From Gracilaria vermiculophylla (lineage: Eukaryota; Rhodophyta; Florideophyceae; Gracilariales; Gracilariaceae): DNA of 40,562 nt. Within the stretch, counting starts at the first letter, position 1. Every line of letters starts with the position of its first letter. The DNA lies in contig JAHNZQ020000092.1 of NCBI GenBank assembly GCA_019155205.2, positions 1,601,784 to 1,642,345 on the forward strand, in the 5' to 3' direction. This document shows, one piece after another, positions 11,233-21,630 of this stretch. Made by a program: the position numbers and the translations under genes. The notes beneath the pieces are model-generated. The model searched no databases and had not been told where the DNA came from. It was given only the letters and a program-made list of their open reading frames with translations.

Positions 11233-11275
11233 AAGATGCACCTCGAGAAAGTGGAGCATTTCAGTACAGCGGGTA

Positions 11276-11828
11276 TGTAGTACAGTGGACCCTAAGGTGA
11301 CACCGTGGAGTGGCTTTATGGCTTGATATTCCGAAGAAGGGCTCGTATTTTACTATCCGGGCCACGTCGTCCATAATCCGGCACGCGTGCGCTACAGTAT
11401 CCTTGAGGGACGGAAACATTTTGATTTATTTTAGTTTATTTGTGCGGGTAATTATAGCAGTACTGAGACCTGCCAAGGCGGGCTCTCGGCGTGATACTTT
11501 ATCTGCCGGTCGAGGTCCACCTCTGGAGAAGTAAACTAAGCATCCTTGAGTTCACGTCTATTTTTCTGGTTGGAGACTTTCTTCGAAGATCCTAAAGTTT
11601 CTATGCCACCGATCCCCAGTTCGCCTCTTAGCAAAGCCTGGAGGAGCCTTGTCCGCCCAGTGAACCTCCCCTTCCGCTTGATGTTTGCGGATCCCCTTTC
11701 AAAATTCCCCCAGCTCATAATAGAGATTACCGGAGACAACCTTAAGGAACTCGCACCTCTGCAGGCAACCAAAACTCCTAACGGACGTTGTGCACCACCA
11801 CCTCGAAAGGGGAACTGACGGTACCACA
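11276..11828 (+). repeat. 3' LTR of element 1
   Basis: 553-bp direct repeat of 1410-1957, TG...CA. Differences are spread along its length with a few small indels. The shared landmarks are GGAGTGGCTTTATGGC near the left end, GTGCGGGTAATTATA in the middle and TGCACCACCACCTCGAAAGG near the right end. No clean polypurine tract is visible immediately before it; GAGAAAGTGGAG at 11244-11255 is the nearest purine run. Confidence 0.88.
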
Positions 11829-11833
11829 CAATT

Positions 11834-13503
11834 AAAGTGAGTGAAGGTGTTTTTGCTTGAAAAGTGGAGTTAGTCAAGCCATCTTTCCTCGAAAAAGACG
11901 GTGTGTTCAACTTTTTGACACAATTCTACATAGAAGATGCGCAAAACGTAGCCTACAGTATAGTTGTGACCCAAGTAGTAGCGATAAGATATTCGTTTTC
12001 AAATTTATATTACCTCTTTGTCACAGTAAATTAAATCGTGACTTTTGCACTTTTCGAGGACAACACTTACTTTTAAACTGAGTTCAAGTTCGAAATTCAA
12101 TTCGAAACCGTAACAAATGTACCGACTTTAAGTGTCTTCTAGAAACTCAGTAACTATAGTTCTGTCTTTTCTGGAGCATGTCACCAGAAAGTCGGCACTG
12201 AACTAATATAGCCATTAATTGTTGGAATTGAAATATTTTTCAAGCAATTCGCCATACCGTTTTTAAAAACATAACTTGTGTTAAACTTCCTTTGATGGGA
12301 ATGAGACATTTTTAATAATAATCAGCATACATTTGCAATGGAAGAAAAGTGTAGTGAGCGCGCTGGCCATTCCATTACTTCTTTTTTTGGTCTTGTAGCC
12401 ACTCGTGCATCAATTTCGATTTTTTTAGCTGTGCAATTTCTTATTGAAAACTTTTTACCCGTAATCACAATATCCATAAGCTATCACAGGTTTATATAAA
12501 AATTTTTAGTAGCATGCACAGTCTACATTTCTTACAATAAATGTAATTTGTGTTTTATCATGTTTTGGTATACTAGCCAATACCACTACGAACTCTCCTC
12601 CGGAGTGTCTTGTAAAAAACTAGGACAAATGTTTTTAGATTCATCCCAATAAAAATCATAAAAATCACAATATTCTAGTTAAACGTTTTTCTGGTCAGAA
12701 ACTGTTGTAATGTCTTTTTTTGTTTTATTAAAACCTGTTGTTCTAGCAAAGTAGTTTTTTATGATAATCCTTTAGAAAAAATGGTGTTTTCATTTTTGGT
12801 ACTTAATGAAATTATTATTACTACATTCACATCACATTGCGAGTCCAGATGCATTGAGGGTTAAGAGTATTGCAAAGTTTCTGCACGAAATCTTTTCCTG
12901 GCCTAATTGCCGTTTTATTCTTTGTTTATTTGCAGGCCTGAGTAGTTTTAGAAGTCTTGTACGATTTGTATTCCATAGTTTGCTGTATTTTCTAGAAAGC
13001 AAAAAAATTGTGTCCGGATGCCTGTTCATACGTCGGACATTTTTAACATAAAACTTTCCATCAGACCTTTTAATTGTAATATTTGAAGATGTTCAAAGCC
13101 CGAAAAAGGCAATCCTCGAGCCATGCTGATGGATTTCAGTGACGCACTGTTATGATTATGAAACTATTTTTACTTATATATTATGCAAAAGGCGCACTAC
13201 AGTACTAATTTTCTTTGGCGCGTTTTTCAGTCCTTATAAACCCCTGATACGGATCCTGTTCCGCGATTCGTGCGGGAGGGAATTAAAAATTGGAAAAAAT
13301 GCTTGCATAATTTTTGTTTATTGCGGCTACAAACGCAGGATGAAGAGATTATGGGAAGTCGAAAGTGGGCAAAGTTATTATATTTTTTTAAAACGTAAAA
13401 GAACCAGTCCAGTTACGCGAAAGCTACCAAAATAAGCTTCTGAAACTCTGAGTCGGGTGCGTCTTACCCCACTCAGATCTGGACATCGAAAGAATATCTG
13501 GGC
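11834..13503. other. AT-rich spacer, no gene recognised
   Basis: This stretch is distinctly richer in A/T than the element before it, with many A and T runs. The longest open frames are about 98 codons (13139-13435 plus) and show no domain or compositional sign of coding. Confidence 0.55.
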
Positions 13504-13863
13504 TTATGTTCCGGATTTATTATTCGAAAGTTGTCTTGAACTCTGCAACGACACCAGTTTTCGGACTCTCCCGACGCGTAACAAGGTTTCGTTCAATCTG
13601 GAATAAGCGTTGAAACTTTTCGATAGCCCTGTCATGGTTGACCGGATGTTTGAGTGTGAATTAAAAGGGGATGTTCCGGTAAATCCCCTCGGGATATTCC
13701 TGGGATGACCATTGGGATATCGTGTCCGCGATCTCCTTAGATATATCAGTAGATTCCATTGGAAGGCGCGACAAATAATCGCCACCACCACGGTCAGGAC
13801 GGTGGTCGCATCCCCGTTGATGCTTCCCGCCACCGTTGCGGTGCGTCGCCTTTGCGTGCCGCT

Positions 13864-13957
13864 CTCACTGTCGCGCGCCACACTCGCCGTCGCGCGTCAA
13901 TCTCGATGTCGCGCGTCAATCCCGCCGTAGCGCGTCACTCTCGCCGTCGCACAACGC
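13864..13957 (+). repeat. CG-rich 19-bp minisatellite
   Basis: Nearly five head-to-tail copies of a 19-base unit, consensus CTCGCCGTCGCGCGTCAAT. Copies start at 13864, 13883, 13902, 13921 and 13940; the last is partial. Units 2 and 3 differ at two bases. More diverged CG-rich sequence precedes it from about 13800. Reading frames across it (for example 13836-14186 plus) are by-products of the repeat. Confidence 0.8.
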
Positions 13958-14436
13958 CGAATCACAGCCGAGGAATAGGGCAACACCGATATCCCCCTTA
14001 CCCTCTGAACTTCCTCAAACATGCCATCACAGAAGTTTTCCAACGTTTGTCTTTGAAACTCTATATTGTTCATGCCCCAGCCACACAGGTCGAGGGAAGG
14101 TGACTTCATGTATAATTAATTCACAACGCCATGTGAACACAATGCTCCAGAAGTTCCTCTATGTGGAGCGTTCGCAGACTACGTAATAGGAAAAACCTTT
14201 CTCTGTATTTACACTTTTCGAACACGGAAAGCAGCTCTGAACTCACCGTTACCCCAAAGTCTATCTTTTCCTGCAACTCCATGCTACAACGCAGATCTGG
14301 GCGATATCAGGATATCTTGTGAAACTCTGGGGGGTATCGCCAACGTTGACTGTTCGTGAAGGGGTTATTTCGACTTCAAGAACACCAAGGGCAGCTTCGA
14401 GCGAGATCAAGTTTCTATTTTTTATTGTACGTTTCC

Positions 14437-14470
14437 CTTCAAATGAGGTACAACTACCTCATATGAGGTA
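14437..14470 (+). repeat. Left terminal inverted repeat of piggyBac-like element
   Basis: CTTCAAATGAGGTA is followed by CAAC and the perfect palindrome TACCTCATATGAGGTA (14455-14470). The octamer ATGAGGTA thus occurs three times, in alternating orientation. The mirror image is found at 17424-17459. These are probably transposase binding sites. Confidence 0.7.
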
Positions 14471-14644
14471 CAATTTCATCAAAAGAATTGTAATGAAAAA
14501 TTTGTGGCCTTGACCCTCCAACGTATACTACATGATGGTAATAGGAACCTAGATGAGTAGAAAAGTTAAAATAGTGAAGAATGTACACTCAGTCAGGCTC
14601 CTTGCCGTTTCTTATCATCCTTATTCAGCTCAAAATCAGAAAAA

Positions 14645-15060
14645 ATGCCAAACCAATCCGATCCTCGCCTGATCACAGGCAATACTGTCTTTTGTCGCGC
14701 CTCCCTTGTTACGTCCGTAGGAGAGTGTAAGAGACTATTTGGCTCGGATCGGAAGTCAAAAATGCTTTCCGGGACAGTTTTCGAGGTCATTGTCGCCGAA
14801 AGTAACGGTCTTCGTCAGAAATACATCACTGTCGATTGGCTTATTCAGTCTCGCATAAAGCCTGTGACACTGAAACGTGTCAACATCAAGCGCGACGACC
14901 CCTCTTCAGCAACAGGACCATTGTCCAATCCCGATGACACACCTCTAGAGACTGAGATCACTCCTGAGTATTGGAGGTCAGAGGGGCAAGGGAAATTTGG
15001 AGGGATATTAAGAATGTTCGCCAGCTCTACCTTGGATCTACTTGGAGGTGCCTCGACCAC
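14645..15060 (+). pseudogene. N-terminal part of piggyBac-like transposase
   Basis: Open frame from an ATG at 14645, 175 bases inside the left end. Residues about 40-80 (SGTVFEVIVAESNGLRQKY and the following ITVDWLI and LKRVNIKRDD) resemble the N-terminal region of oomycete/algal piggyBac-like proteins, a small beta-rich domain before the core. The frame stays open to 15184, but similarity seems to fade after about 15060. The next recognisable part begins near 15580 in another frame, so sequence between them is either an insertion or decayed linker. Confidence 0.5.
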
Positions 15061-15360
15061 GACTTATATACTGGTTCAGTCGCACCGACTAGGTTGCATC
15101 AGAAACTACACTACAAAGGCGAGACCCTCAATACTACCAATCATATTGCAACATGACATAAATGTACTAGCCACAATCCAATAATGCTTACAACAGCAAG
15201 GCACAACAAGGCATGACAGTTCCGTACACTCACGAGACCATGACAATGCACAAATTCACTCAACCACCTTACACTCTCTGTATTCCAACACCACTCGTGT
15301 CCATACAGCAATGTGTGTGTATAGTTATCATGACGAGGCACATTACACCAGACCATATCT

Positions 15361-15395
15361 GGTGTACACTAAGCTGAGTATGCAATGTGTACACC
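15361..15395. repeat. Short inverted repeat inside piggyBac-like element
   Basis: GGTGTACAC at 15361-15369 is the exact reverse complement of GTGTACACC at 15387-15395, with a 17-base loop. It lies in the non-homologous stretch between the N-terminal and core parts of the transposase. Confidence 0.5.
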
Positions 15396-15579
15396 TGGAA
15401 ACCATATGGTAGTGAACGACGTGCCGAATAGTACAGCTGCACACGTGTACCACACAGAGTCAACATTCAACACAGCCAATGGTCCCCGGAACATTTAGTT
15501 GTCAGTGACAGCACAGTCACTTTATCCAACACTGAGAACCATGAGCAGAATTAGATTACCCCATCGGCCGTTACGCCCA

Positions 15580-17303
15580 CGGAGCCTTACACGGTGGAGA
15601 TTAATGGAGATTGCGTGGAGCATGGCCGCACGTGGAAATTTGGGAAAGTTTTATATCCTCTTAATGGCCCGGTCCCATCTAGAACCTGGAAGGTCATTGG
15701 TCCAGTTGGAGATGTACTCACTTAGGGTACTGCGCCCCGTGACGTTGCGCCGTATGACTTCTTTATGTACACGTTTCCCCTGATGCATCTTACAACGGTT
15801 GTCTGGCTCACAAATGCCAACATCGATGAGATTATGTATCGTCCAGTCATGCCGGGAGAGATACTCAAGTTCTTCGGTGTTTTAATCATGATGACCAAGT
15901 ACAAAGTTGGAAACAAGAGAGACTCGTGGCGAACCCCAGGCTTCACAAAGTATAGGCCAGTGGCTAATTTTGGGAGATTCATGTCACGCGCAAGATTTGA
16001 TACTATTCTGAGCAACATTCGGTTCAGCTCTTTTGCCAAAAGGTCAGATGATCTTGAGTCTCACTCTCGCTGGTCAGTTTTAACTGGGTTAGTTGACGCT
16101 ATCAATGCTCATTGCGCAAGATACGTCACCCTATCTGACAACATCTCTGTTGACGAAAGCATGTCCAGATGGTATGGATTAGGCAGGAGTTGGATTGATG
16201 TAGGGCTTCCGCATTATGTTGCTCTGGACAGGAAGACTTAGAACGGGTGTGAGATTCGAACCCCCGCCTGCAAGAAGAGCGGAACGATGCTTCGATAGGA
16301 GATTGTGACTGGATCAACAGCGTCTGAGTTTCGCGCTTTTAAAGATGAATTTAGCTCCTCTGCTGCGGCTACTCTACGCCTCGTCAGAGTCTGGCTAAGA
16401 ATTGATAGGGTTGTCTGTGGCGATTTGTGGTTTGCATCTGTGTCAAATGCACAGGCTTTAATGCGGTACAGAATGCGATTCATCGGGGTTGTCAAGGGAG
16501 TGACTCGTCAGTTTGCGATGAGGTTACTGTCAGAATAAGAGCTTTCAGCTCGTCGTCATCATCTTTTTATGGTCAGCGAATCACGAGGAGATGCTATGAA
16601 TCTTATGGTGGTGCTTTGGGAGAATAAGCAGAGACGAAAATTTATTAGCTCCTGTTCAGTAACCTCGCCGGGTGAGGTCATGGAGAGATCGACGTGGCGG
16701 AAGGATGGTGAGGTCACGAGGAAGATAGGTTTTCGCGTTGACATCTCGCAAGTAGCAGAAGACTACTACAAGACGTGTGGGAAAATCGACAGACACAATC
16801 GCTGTCGGCAAGATTTTTAAGATTGGGAGAAAGTATTCAAATTCAAGTTCTGGGCCCTCAGAATTAACACCACGCTGCTATCCGTGTGCATTGTTGACGC
16901 CTGTCTTGTGTACAAACACTCAATGGGTCCGCGCGTCACGATGTGTCAGACAGTGTTTTTTGAAAAACTGGCTGAAGGTCTGATTGACAACTCGTACAAC
17001 GGTGTGTGTATACGCGGCACGGATGTGGACATCCCTCGTGACGAACGTATGCAAGAAGGCCTGAGCGGGGTGGGCCTACATCTGACGCCGACGAGTCGCG
17101 AGCGGAAGCGAGCCGACGGGTCTATGACAAATGCGGTCTACCAAGGACAGTGCCGTGTATGCAAAACAATGAAGAAATCCAAGTTTATTTGCTCTGGGTG
17201 TCGTGATGAGCGAAACGATAACGTTTTTCTATTTAACTTTGACACTCGTCGCCATTGTTTTATCGTTCATGTACGGGACTTCCATGATGTTGTTACCTCG
17301 TAA
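15580..17303 (+). pseudogene. piggyBac-like transposase core and zinc-ribbon tail (DDE_Tnp_1_7), broken
   Basis: Cut-and-paste transposase. The core opens with EINGDCVEHGRTWKFGKV, a TAG at about 15723, then MYTFPLMHLTTVVWLTN (15765). Family landmarks follow in order: RFDTILSNIRFS; DNISVDESMSRWYG with the first catalytic Asp; HYVALDRKT, then NGCEIRTPACKKSG; a second-Asp block VCGDLWFASVSNAQ with FIGVVKGVTRQF; and CGKIDRHNRCRQDF near 16780. The C-terminus has VCIVDACLVYKHS, LHLTPTSRERKRADG and a Cys cluster CRVCKTMKKSKFICSGC, the usual zinc-binding tail. Stops at 16239, 16299, 16536 and 16818 and frame changes inactivate it. The end at 17303 is the natural stop of the last block, 120 bases from the right terminal repeat. 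Confidence 0.8.
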
Positions 17304-17423
17304 ATAGGCCGTTAATGCATACGGAGTACAAATATGCCAGCAATGAATGGGGATTTTGGGCAATGTGTCGTGCCAAATGGAAAAAATTAACAGTTTTCTT
17401 TATCGGCACTCCTCAATCTAGTC

Positions 17424-17459
17424 TTCCTCACATGAGGTAATCGGCTACCTCATATGAAG
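17424..17459 (+). repeat. Right terminal inverted repeat of piggyBac-like element
   Basis: Mirror image of the left end: TTCCTCAC, ATGAGGTA (17432-17439), a six-base spacer and TACCTCAT (17446-17453) followed by ATGAAG. Read on the minus strand from 17459 it gives CTTCATATGAGGTA, matching the left end at 13 of 14 positions. Confidence 0.7.
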
Positions 17460-18070
17460 AAGACAGCCTGGTCAACAGACACTATTAAGTGCTCTATTCT
17501 TGTTTATTCTTGTTGCACATCAACTGAAAAACTAATCAAAAACTTGTCATGCTCCACGAGCAACCTAAAGTATGTAATAGTGGATTATTGTGAGTTGGGA
17601 ACCCTCCCGGCGGATGAAATCCGGGTTTTCGGCAACGTCAGTTTCAAATTTTCTGACTTGCACTTACAGACGTCCAGCTATCATGTGGCAACGCAACGTT
17701 CTTAAAACGGTTACTCTCAGAAATAAACAAATAACTAAAATTGAGTTATTTCTGAGCGGGATCTTCTACGTGTAATAGAAAGCTACAATACGGATGCCTC
17801 CAAAACACTAAAAATAAGCTCTACAGTACTCTTATTTTTGAGAACATTTGGTATGGTTTTCACGAAAACCCTGTTTTTAGGTGTTTCATGAATGTTCTTG
17901 GCAAACCTTTAAATTTGAACTAAAAAGGGAAAGATTTCTGGTCGAGAAAAATGACAGAATTTCATTATATGAAAAAAGAATACCTTCCCATACACACGAA
18001 AAAAATGGGCTTTGCCAAGTTCACTTCAAAAAGCATTGGCAAAATTTTTTCAGAGTCGAGCAGCCAGAGA
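17460..18070. other. No gene recognised
   Basis: AT-rich sequence with short frames. The frame that starts at 17951 runs into the GC-rich pseudogene downstream, but its first 40 codons differ in composition and are probably not part of the gene. Confidence 0.45.
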
Positions 18071-18860
18071 ATGCCTCATAAGGCGCTGACAGCTTGCCAA
18101 GGGGCAGCACAACTGCCACCTGTTGCAACTGCCTTTGGAAACACCCCGGCGTTAGGCAGCACTACTACTGCACCACCTACATGTTTGGCATTTGGCAATA
18201 CGGCATCTGGTCAGAGTTCTAGTGGATATGGCGCTGAGACGGCCAATACGGACTCGGTTGTGGTGCAGCTTGACTCGATCGCGGGCGTGAGTGGCGAGAC
18301 CATCGAACAGCCAAGCGCTTACAGAACGGGCAACGAATACGACAGGTGCACAACGGTGTCGGTGGACAACTACGGGCGCAGCTACAAGAAGGCGGTGCGG
18401 GGGCGCATGGGGGAGAAGCGGGCGGAGCGGCGACGCGAAATCCGGAAGAACCTGAAGCGCATCTGATTCAACGTTGTGATGGCGATGGTGTGGGCGTTCT
18501 CGATTGTGTAGGGCATTGTGGCATTGCGCAACGTGGACATGTTCCCCATGGAGATGGCGCTGGGGTTTGAGATGGCCAACCTGCTTCCTCACCTGCTGGC
18601 GCCTTACCTGTGCTTCATCCCGTACATGTCGGGGTAGGTGATGTCGGACCTGTTGAACGGGCGGTGCGACCAGTACGCGATCCACACGCGGACTGGGATG
18701 ATATTTGTTGCCGTGATCATTCATCATCCTGCTGGAGGGCGCCAAGGGGCTGCTGAATTTCGGGTTGATGGGGTTCCTGCGGGTGTACACGCTGGTGGAG
18801 GGGAAGTGGTGCGGGATGGCGCGGCGGGAGAGGGAACGCGCCGGCGGTGGCGCATGTTAA
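18071..18860 (+). pseudogene. GC-rich pseudogene of a probable membrane protein
   Basis: From ATG 18071 the base composition jumps to GC-rich with strong G/C in third codon positions, unlike the AT-rich flanks. The N-terminal ~100 residues are Ala/Thr/Gly/Ser-rich with a repeated AFGNT motif. A basic segment (SYKKAVRGRMGEKRAERRRE) precedes hydrophobic helices: FNVVMAMVWAFSIV, then MANLLPHLLAPYLCFIPYM, then MIFVAVII and, after a small frame shift near 18720, LLEGAKGLLNFGLMGFLRVY. Stops at 18464, 18509 and 18635 break it; the last frame ends with TAA at 18858-18860. I do not recognise the family. It looks like a dead copy of a host gene with a cytosolic basic N-terminus and at least three membrane segments. 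Confidence 0.55.
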
Positions 18861-19001
18861 GAAGACAACAACAGATTGTATCTATCCAAATATCATAGAG
18901 ACATACCAAAAAAACACGATTAACCGTGTTTTGTACCTGTCACTAATTGTCTTCACTCATGTCTATATCCTACATCCACTTCGTAAAGTTTGACTCAACA
19001 T

Positions 19002-20165
19002 CTAATATATTCGCTTTGTCCACAATTGTTCTTGCGTACGCAATATAGTCCTGTACGGAAGAAAACGAGGTAGTTGACTTGGTGAGCAATCGTTATACGC
19101 CGCATAATAGTTAGCGTATCCGTTGAATATTTTCATCTGAATGATTTCCATAATCATTTCATCTTTCAATCCAAGCGACCTGTACAACTGCACGCTTCCT
19201 TTTTCAATGGAATTATCTGTGTACATCTTTAGCTCTTCTCGACCAACTCCAATGTCGCACCAACGGCGACGAAAAAAAGAAGTAGAACTTTTGGAACTCC
19301 AAGGCTTAGACGGATCTAGATACTGCCCTTCCTTTGTACATCTGATATCACAAAAAAGCGGGCCACTGATGCATCCTGTTATAGACAACCATATATATAA
19401 GGATGCATACGGATCCATAAAAACCGAGTGACATAGACTCGTATTCCCTTGTCATTCTCTCAGTTCGTAATTTCTTTGAACTGTCGAGTTTTTTATTCAT
19501 TAAAACAACAAAATGTGAACTCCGTTAGGCCACACAGAAACATTTCCCACTCTTATTTTTGAATTTTCATCGAAACGGAGCCCAAGATTCAATCCAACCA
19601 CCATAATGCAATGTAGAGCGGTATCCATAACTGCGACAGGTCATCCACATCCGTTCCAGAAACGTTCCGGGATATCACAAACATGATAAACTGTTAGAGT
19701 ACGGGCAAGACTTGTTAGATTTCCAAATCGCGCTAGATGGATCCTGTGAGCTCTTCGCAATATTTCTAAATCTGAATTACCAATATGTAGATTTTCTATA
19801 GCCGATCCACCTGATTTAATATGCCAATGTTGATCGCAACCATGTTCACAATAAGCAATTCTAGGACCTTGTACAACGGTCCCATAGAATCGTTTTTTTA
19901 GCGATTTCGGAGTGCAAAATTTACTATAATCTGCAAAAACATTGAGAACATAAACGGAACTATTTCCATAAACCGTCCTGCGATCCTCAACATGTTTTTG
20001 TCTCGCATGTGGAGTTAAAGGTCTTCTTGCAAGTTTAATATTCGCTTTTTTTGATTCACTGTGCTTTGGATGCAACAGCGCATGACGCAATTGTAGCCTA
20101 GTTCGATTTTGAAATTCGTTTTCTGTATTCTCGATTGTATCAATTTGAACACTTTGACTGGCCAT
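19002..20165 (-). pseudogene. Crypton-type tyrosine recombinase, decayed
   Basis: One minus-strand frame of 388 codons from ATG 20165 to the stop at 19002, with four internal stops: 19641, a TAA-TGA pair near 19526-19531, and one near 19460 where a Trp codon seems to have become TGA. The N-terminal ~170 residues would be the core-binding part. The catalytic domain shows GLNLGLRFDE (Arg at 19575-19577, the first catalytic Arg), then IKNSTVQRNYEL, FMDPYASLYIWLS, GPLFCDI, and DNSIEKGSVQLYRSLG, which corresponds to the HxxR motif; here His is Asn and Arg is Glu. YANYYAAYND supplies the likely catalytic Tyr. Cryptons move by recombination of a circular DNA and lack terminal repeats; none were seen. 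Family call is by motif, without a search. Confidence 0.6.
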
Positions 20166-21630
20166 AGTAAATGAGTTTTTGAACTTCTTTTTGGTCGTTC
20201 AACTTCAAAAGCGAAGATGGAGAACATGTACAATACAATATGTAGATGCGGACACACTTTCTGTACTAACAAAAAAGACCTGACTTTCGAATTCGATTTT
20301 CAATTTTTATTATAAGACCTGGCCGCAAATACAAAACTTTTGAAACTTACAGGCTATCAATACTGCCAGTTTTCATCATTCAATGTTTTACATCGTAAGC
20401 TTAAACAAACTCGCAAACACCTCCAAACTGGATGTCTTGCGAGTTTAATGGCGAGTTCTAGTACTCTAACTTCGGTTGAACGCCGATGACCACCTTCAAC
20501 CAGTACTTCACGCGCTTTCTGGCCTTTTCGCTCGCTTCGATCACTCTCTCATCTTCCGCTATTTTTGCTCTGCAGATAATTCGCACCAAGCCCAATCTAA
20601 TCTCACGCGCATCTAATTTTCTTCTCTACCCAACCGCATTCTCAGCATCGTCGTCCGACGACCTCCGCCACTGCTATTCTCCTACGTCTCATTTTCCCTG
20701 TCGCTTTCCAACTTTTACTCCGTAGCGTAACACTACCCTCCGCAGTGAGCAAAAGCATATTCCAGCAACTTGGACTTTCTGGGCTGGTCATTTTGGGTCG
20801 AGCCTCAAAAGCACGCCATATACGATCCATATCATTGCACGCACGTTTTGAAATCACCAAAAGTAACTCCAAGTCTTTTATGCAGCAGGAGGATGCTTGT
20901 GGTTGTGTAGCGCACCTCGTTGGCGGTAGAAACGTCAACGATGACGCGTGAAACTACACAAACCAGCAGGGGCAATGCATACTGCACGACAGACAGGTTG
21001 CACCCGCTAAGGACCAAGACATGGACAAGAAAAGCCACGCAAAGTATGTAACGAGAACTTTTTTCAGTGGGCAGCTGTAGTGTGAAACAATAAAAGTAGA
21101 GACAGAGCCGACAATGTATTTTCTTTCTGTGTATTTTTAGGAGACATATACCGACCGCCCGTGACTCCTTGCGTCTAAATATTAAGAGGAAGACGAGCAT
21201 GGAGGCGGAACCGAATGTGGGTCGCTAAGCATGGATCAGGAAAGTTTTGCAGGGTTTTCGGGTGCGCGGTGGCCCAGCGTGCGTCTTTGGGAACAGACAC
21301 GACAAAGCTTCGCTCCGGTGAGTTTGACGATGTCCAAACGTAGAATCCGGGCAGCTGTGACGCCGTAATCCTCATGGGAACTGTAGCATGAAAAGGCGAG
21401 GGCAAAAATGACGAAAGCGGATTTTGATTTCCAGCCAGAAAGAAGAGGATCTTTTTGGGAGAATCATGTTGTACATTTGCGGCCAAATCTATCATACCTT
21501 TTCTTTGAAACATTTAAGAATGACCTTGGTGCGACGTTTGATACAATAAAATTTTCGAAATCTGGGAAAATATTGGATATAAAAAACAGAGATCTGTTAG
21601 TATCTCGAGCGAGAACCTCTATCTTGAGGC
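20166..21630. other. Intergenic stretch between the divergent recombinase and GCR1-like genes
   Basis: No protein is recognised. A 79-codon plus frame (20486-20725) and a 98-codon minus frame (20642-20938) overlap in a locally GC-richer patch and neither has clear features. If the two flanking genes belong together, this 1.46 kb is their shared control region. Confidence 0.4.

Larger units (their letters stand above)
1410..11828 (+). mobile_element. Degenerate Ty3/Gypsy LTR retrotransposon with chromodomain and antisense gene (element 1)
   Basis: Two related direct repeats, both starting TGTAGTAC and ending CACA, bound a 10.4-kb element. Between them, in order, are a primer-binding-like site, gag with a zinc knuckle, retropepsin-like protease, reverse transcriptase, RNase H, integrase and a chromodomain-like tail. 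This order, with integrase after RT, is that of Ty3/Gypsy and not Copia. A 2.4-kb antisense frame fills the space between pol and the 3' LTR. The flanks AAATT (1405-1409) and CAATT (11829-11833) look like a 5-bp target duplication with one mismatch. LTR divergence (roughly 15-20% by eye) and many stops and frameshifts mean an old, dead copy. Confidence 0.88.
14435..17459 (+). mobile_element. piggyBac-like DNA transposon, decayed
   Basis: About 3.0 kb bounded by inverted ends of the form CTTCAWATGAGGTA (14437-14450 and, reversed, 17446-17459). Inside are an N-terminal domain, a DDE-type transposase core and a Cys-rich tail in the order known for the piggyBac family of oomycetes and algae. The left end reads CCCTTCAAATG, and CCC is the normal piggyBac tip. 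I see no intact TTAA duplication on either side, so the exact boundary is uncertain. Confidence 0.75.

Noticed and set aside
11536..11910. 124-codon minus-strand frame across the 3' LTR edge
   Set aside because: It crosses the LTR boundary into host sequence, so cannot be an element gene, and the corresponding part of the 5' LTR is not open in the same way.
13836..14186. 116-codon Arg/Ser-rich open frame
   Set aside because: Mostly translation of the 19-bp minisatellite; no independent coding evidence.
16246..16320. tRNA-like text with GATTCGAACCCCCGCC, looking like a T-arm on the minus strand
   Set aside because: The matching acceptor strand and D-arm are absent, the T-stem pairs poorly, and the same bases encode the NGCEIRTPACKKSG block of the piggyBac-like transposase.
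18152..18790. 212-codon minus-strand open frame
   Set aside because: Its translation is extremely rich in His, Pro and Arg, the usual mirror of a GC-rich gene with G/C third positions. The plus strand reads as a membrane protein, so this frame is a shadow.
20486..20725. Possible small gene with signal-peptide-like start
   Set aside because: 79 codons, Ser/Phe/Thr-rich, overlapping a longer minus frame; no support beyond being open.
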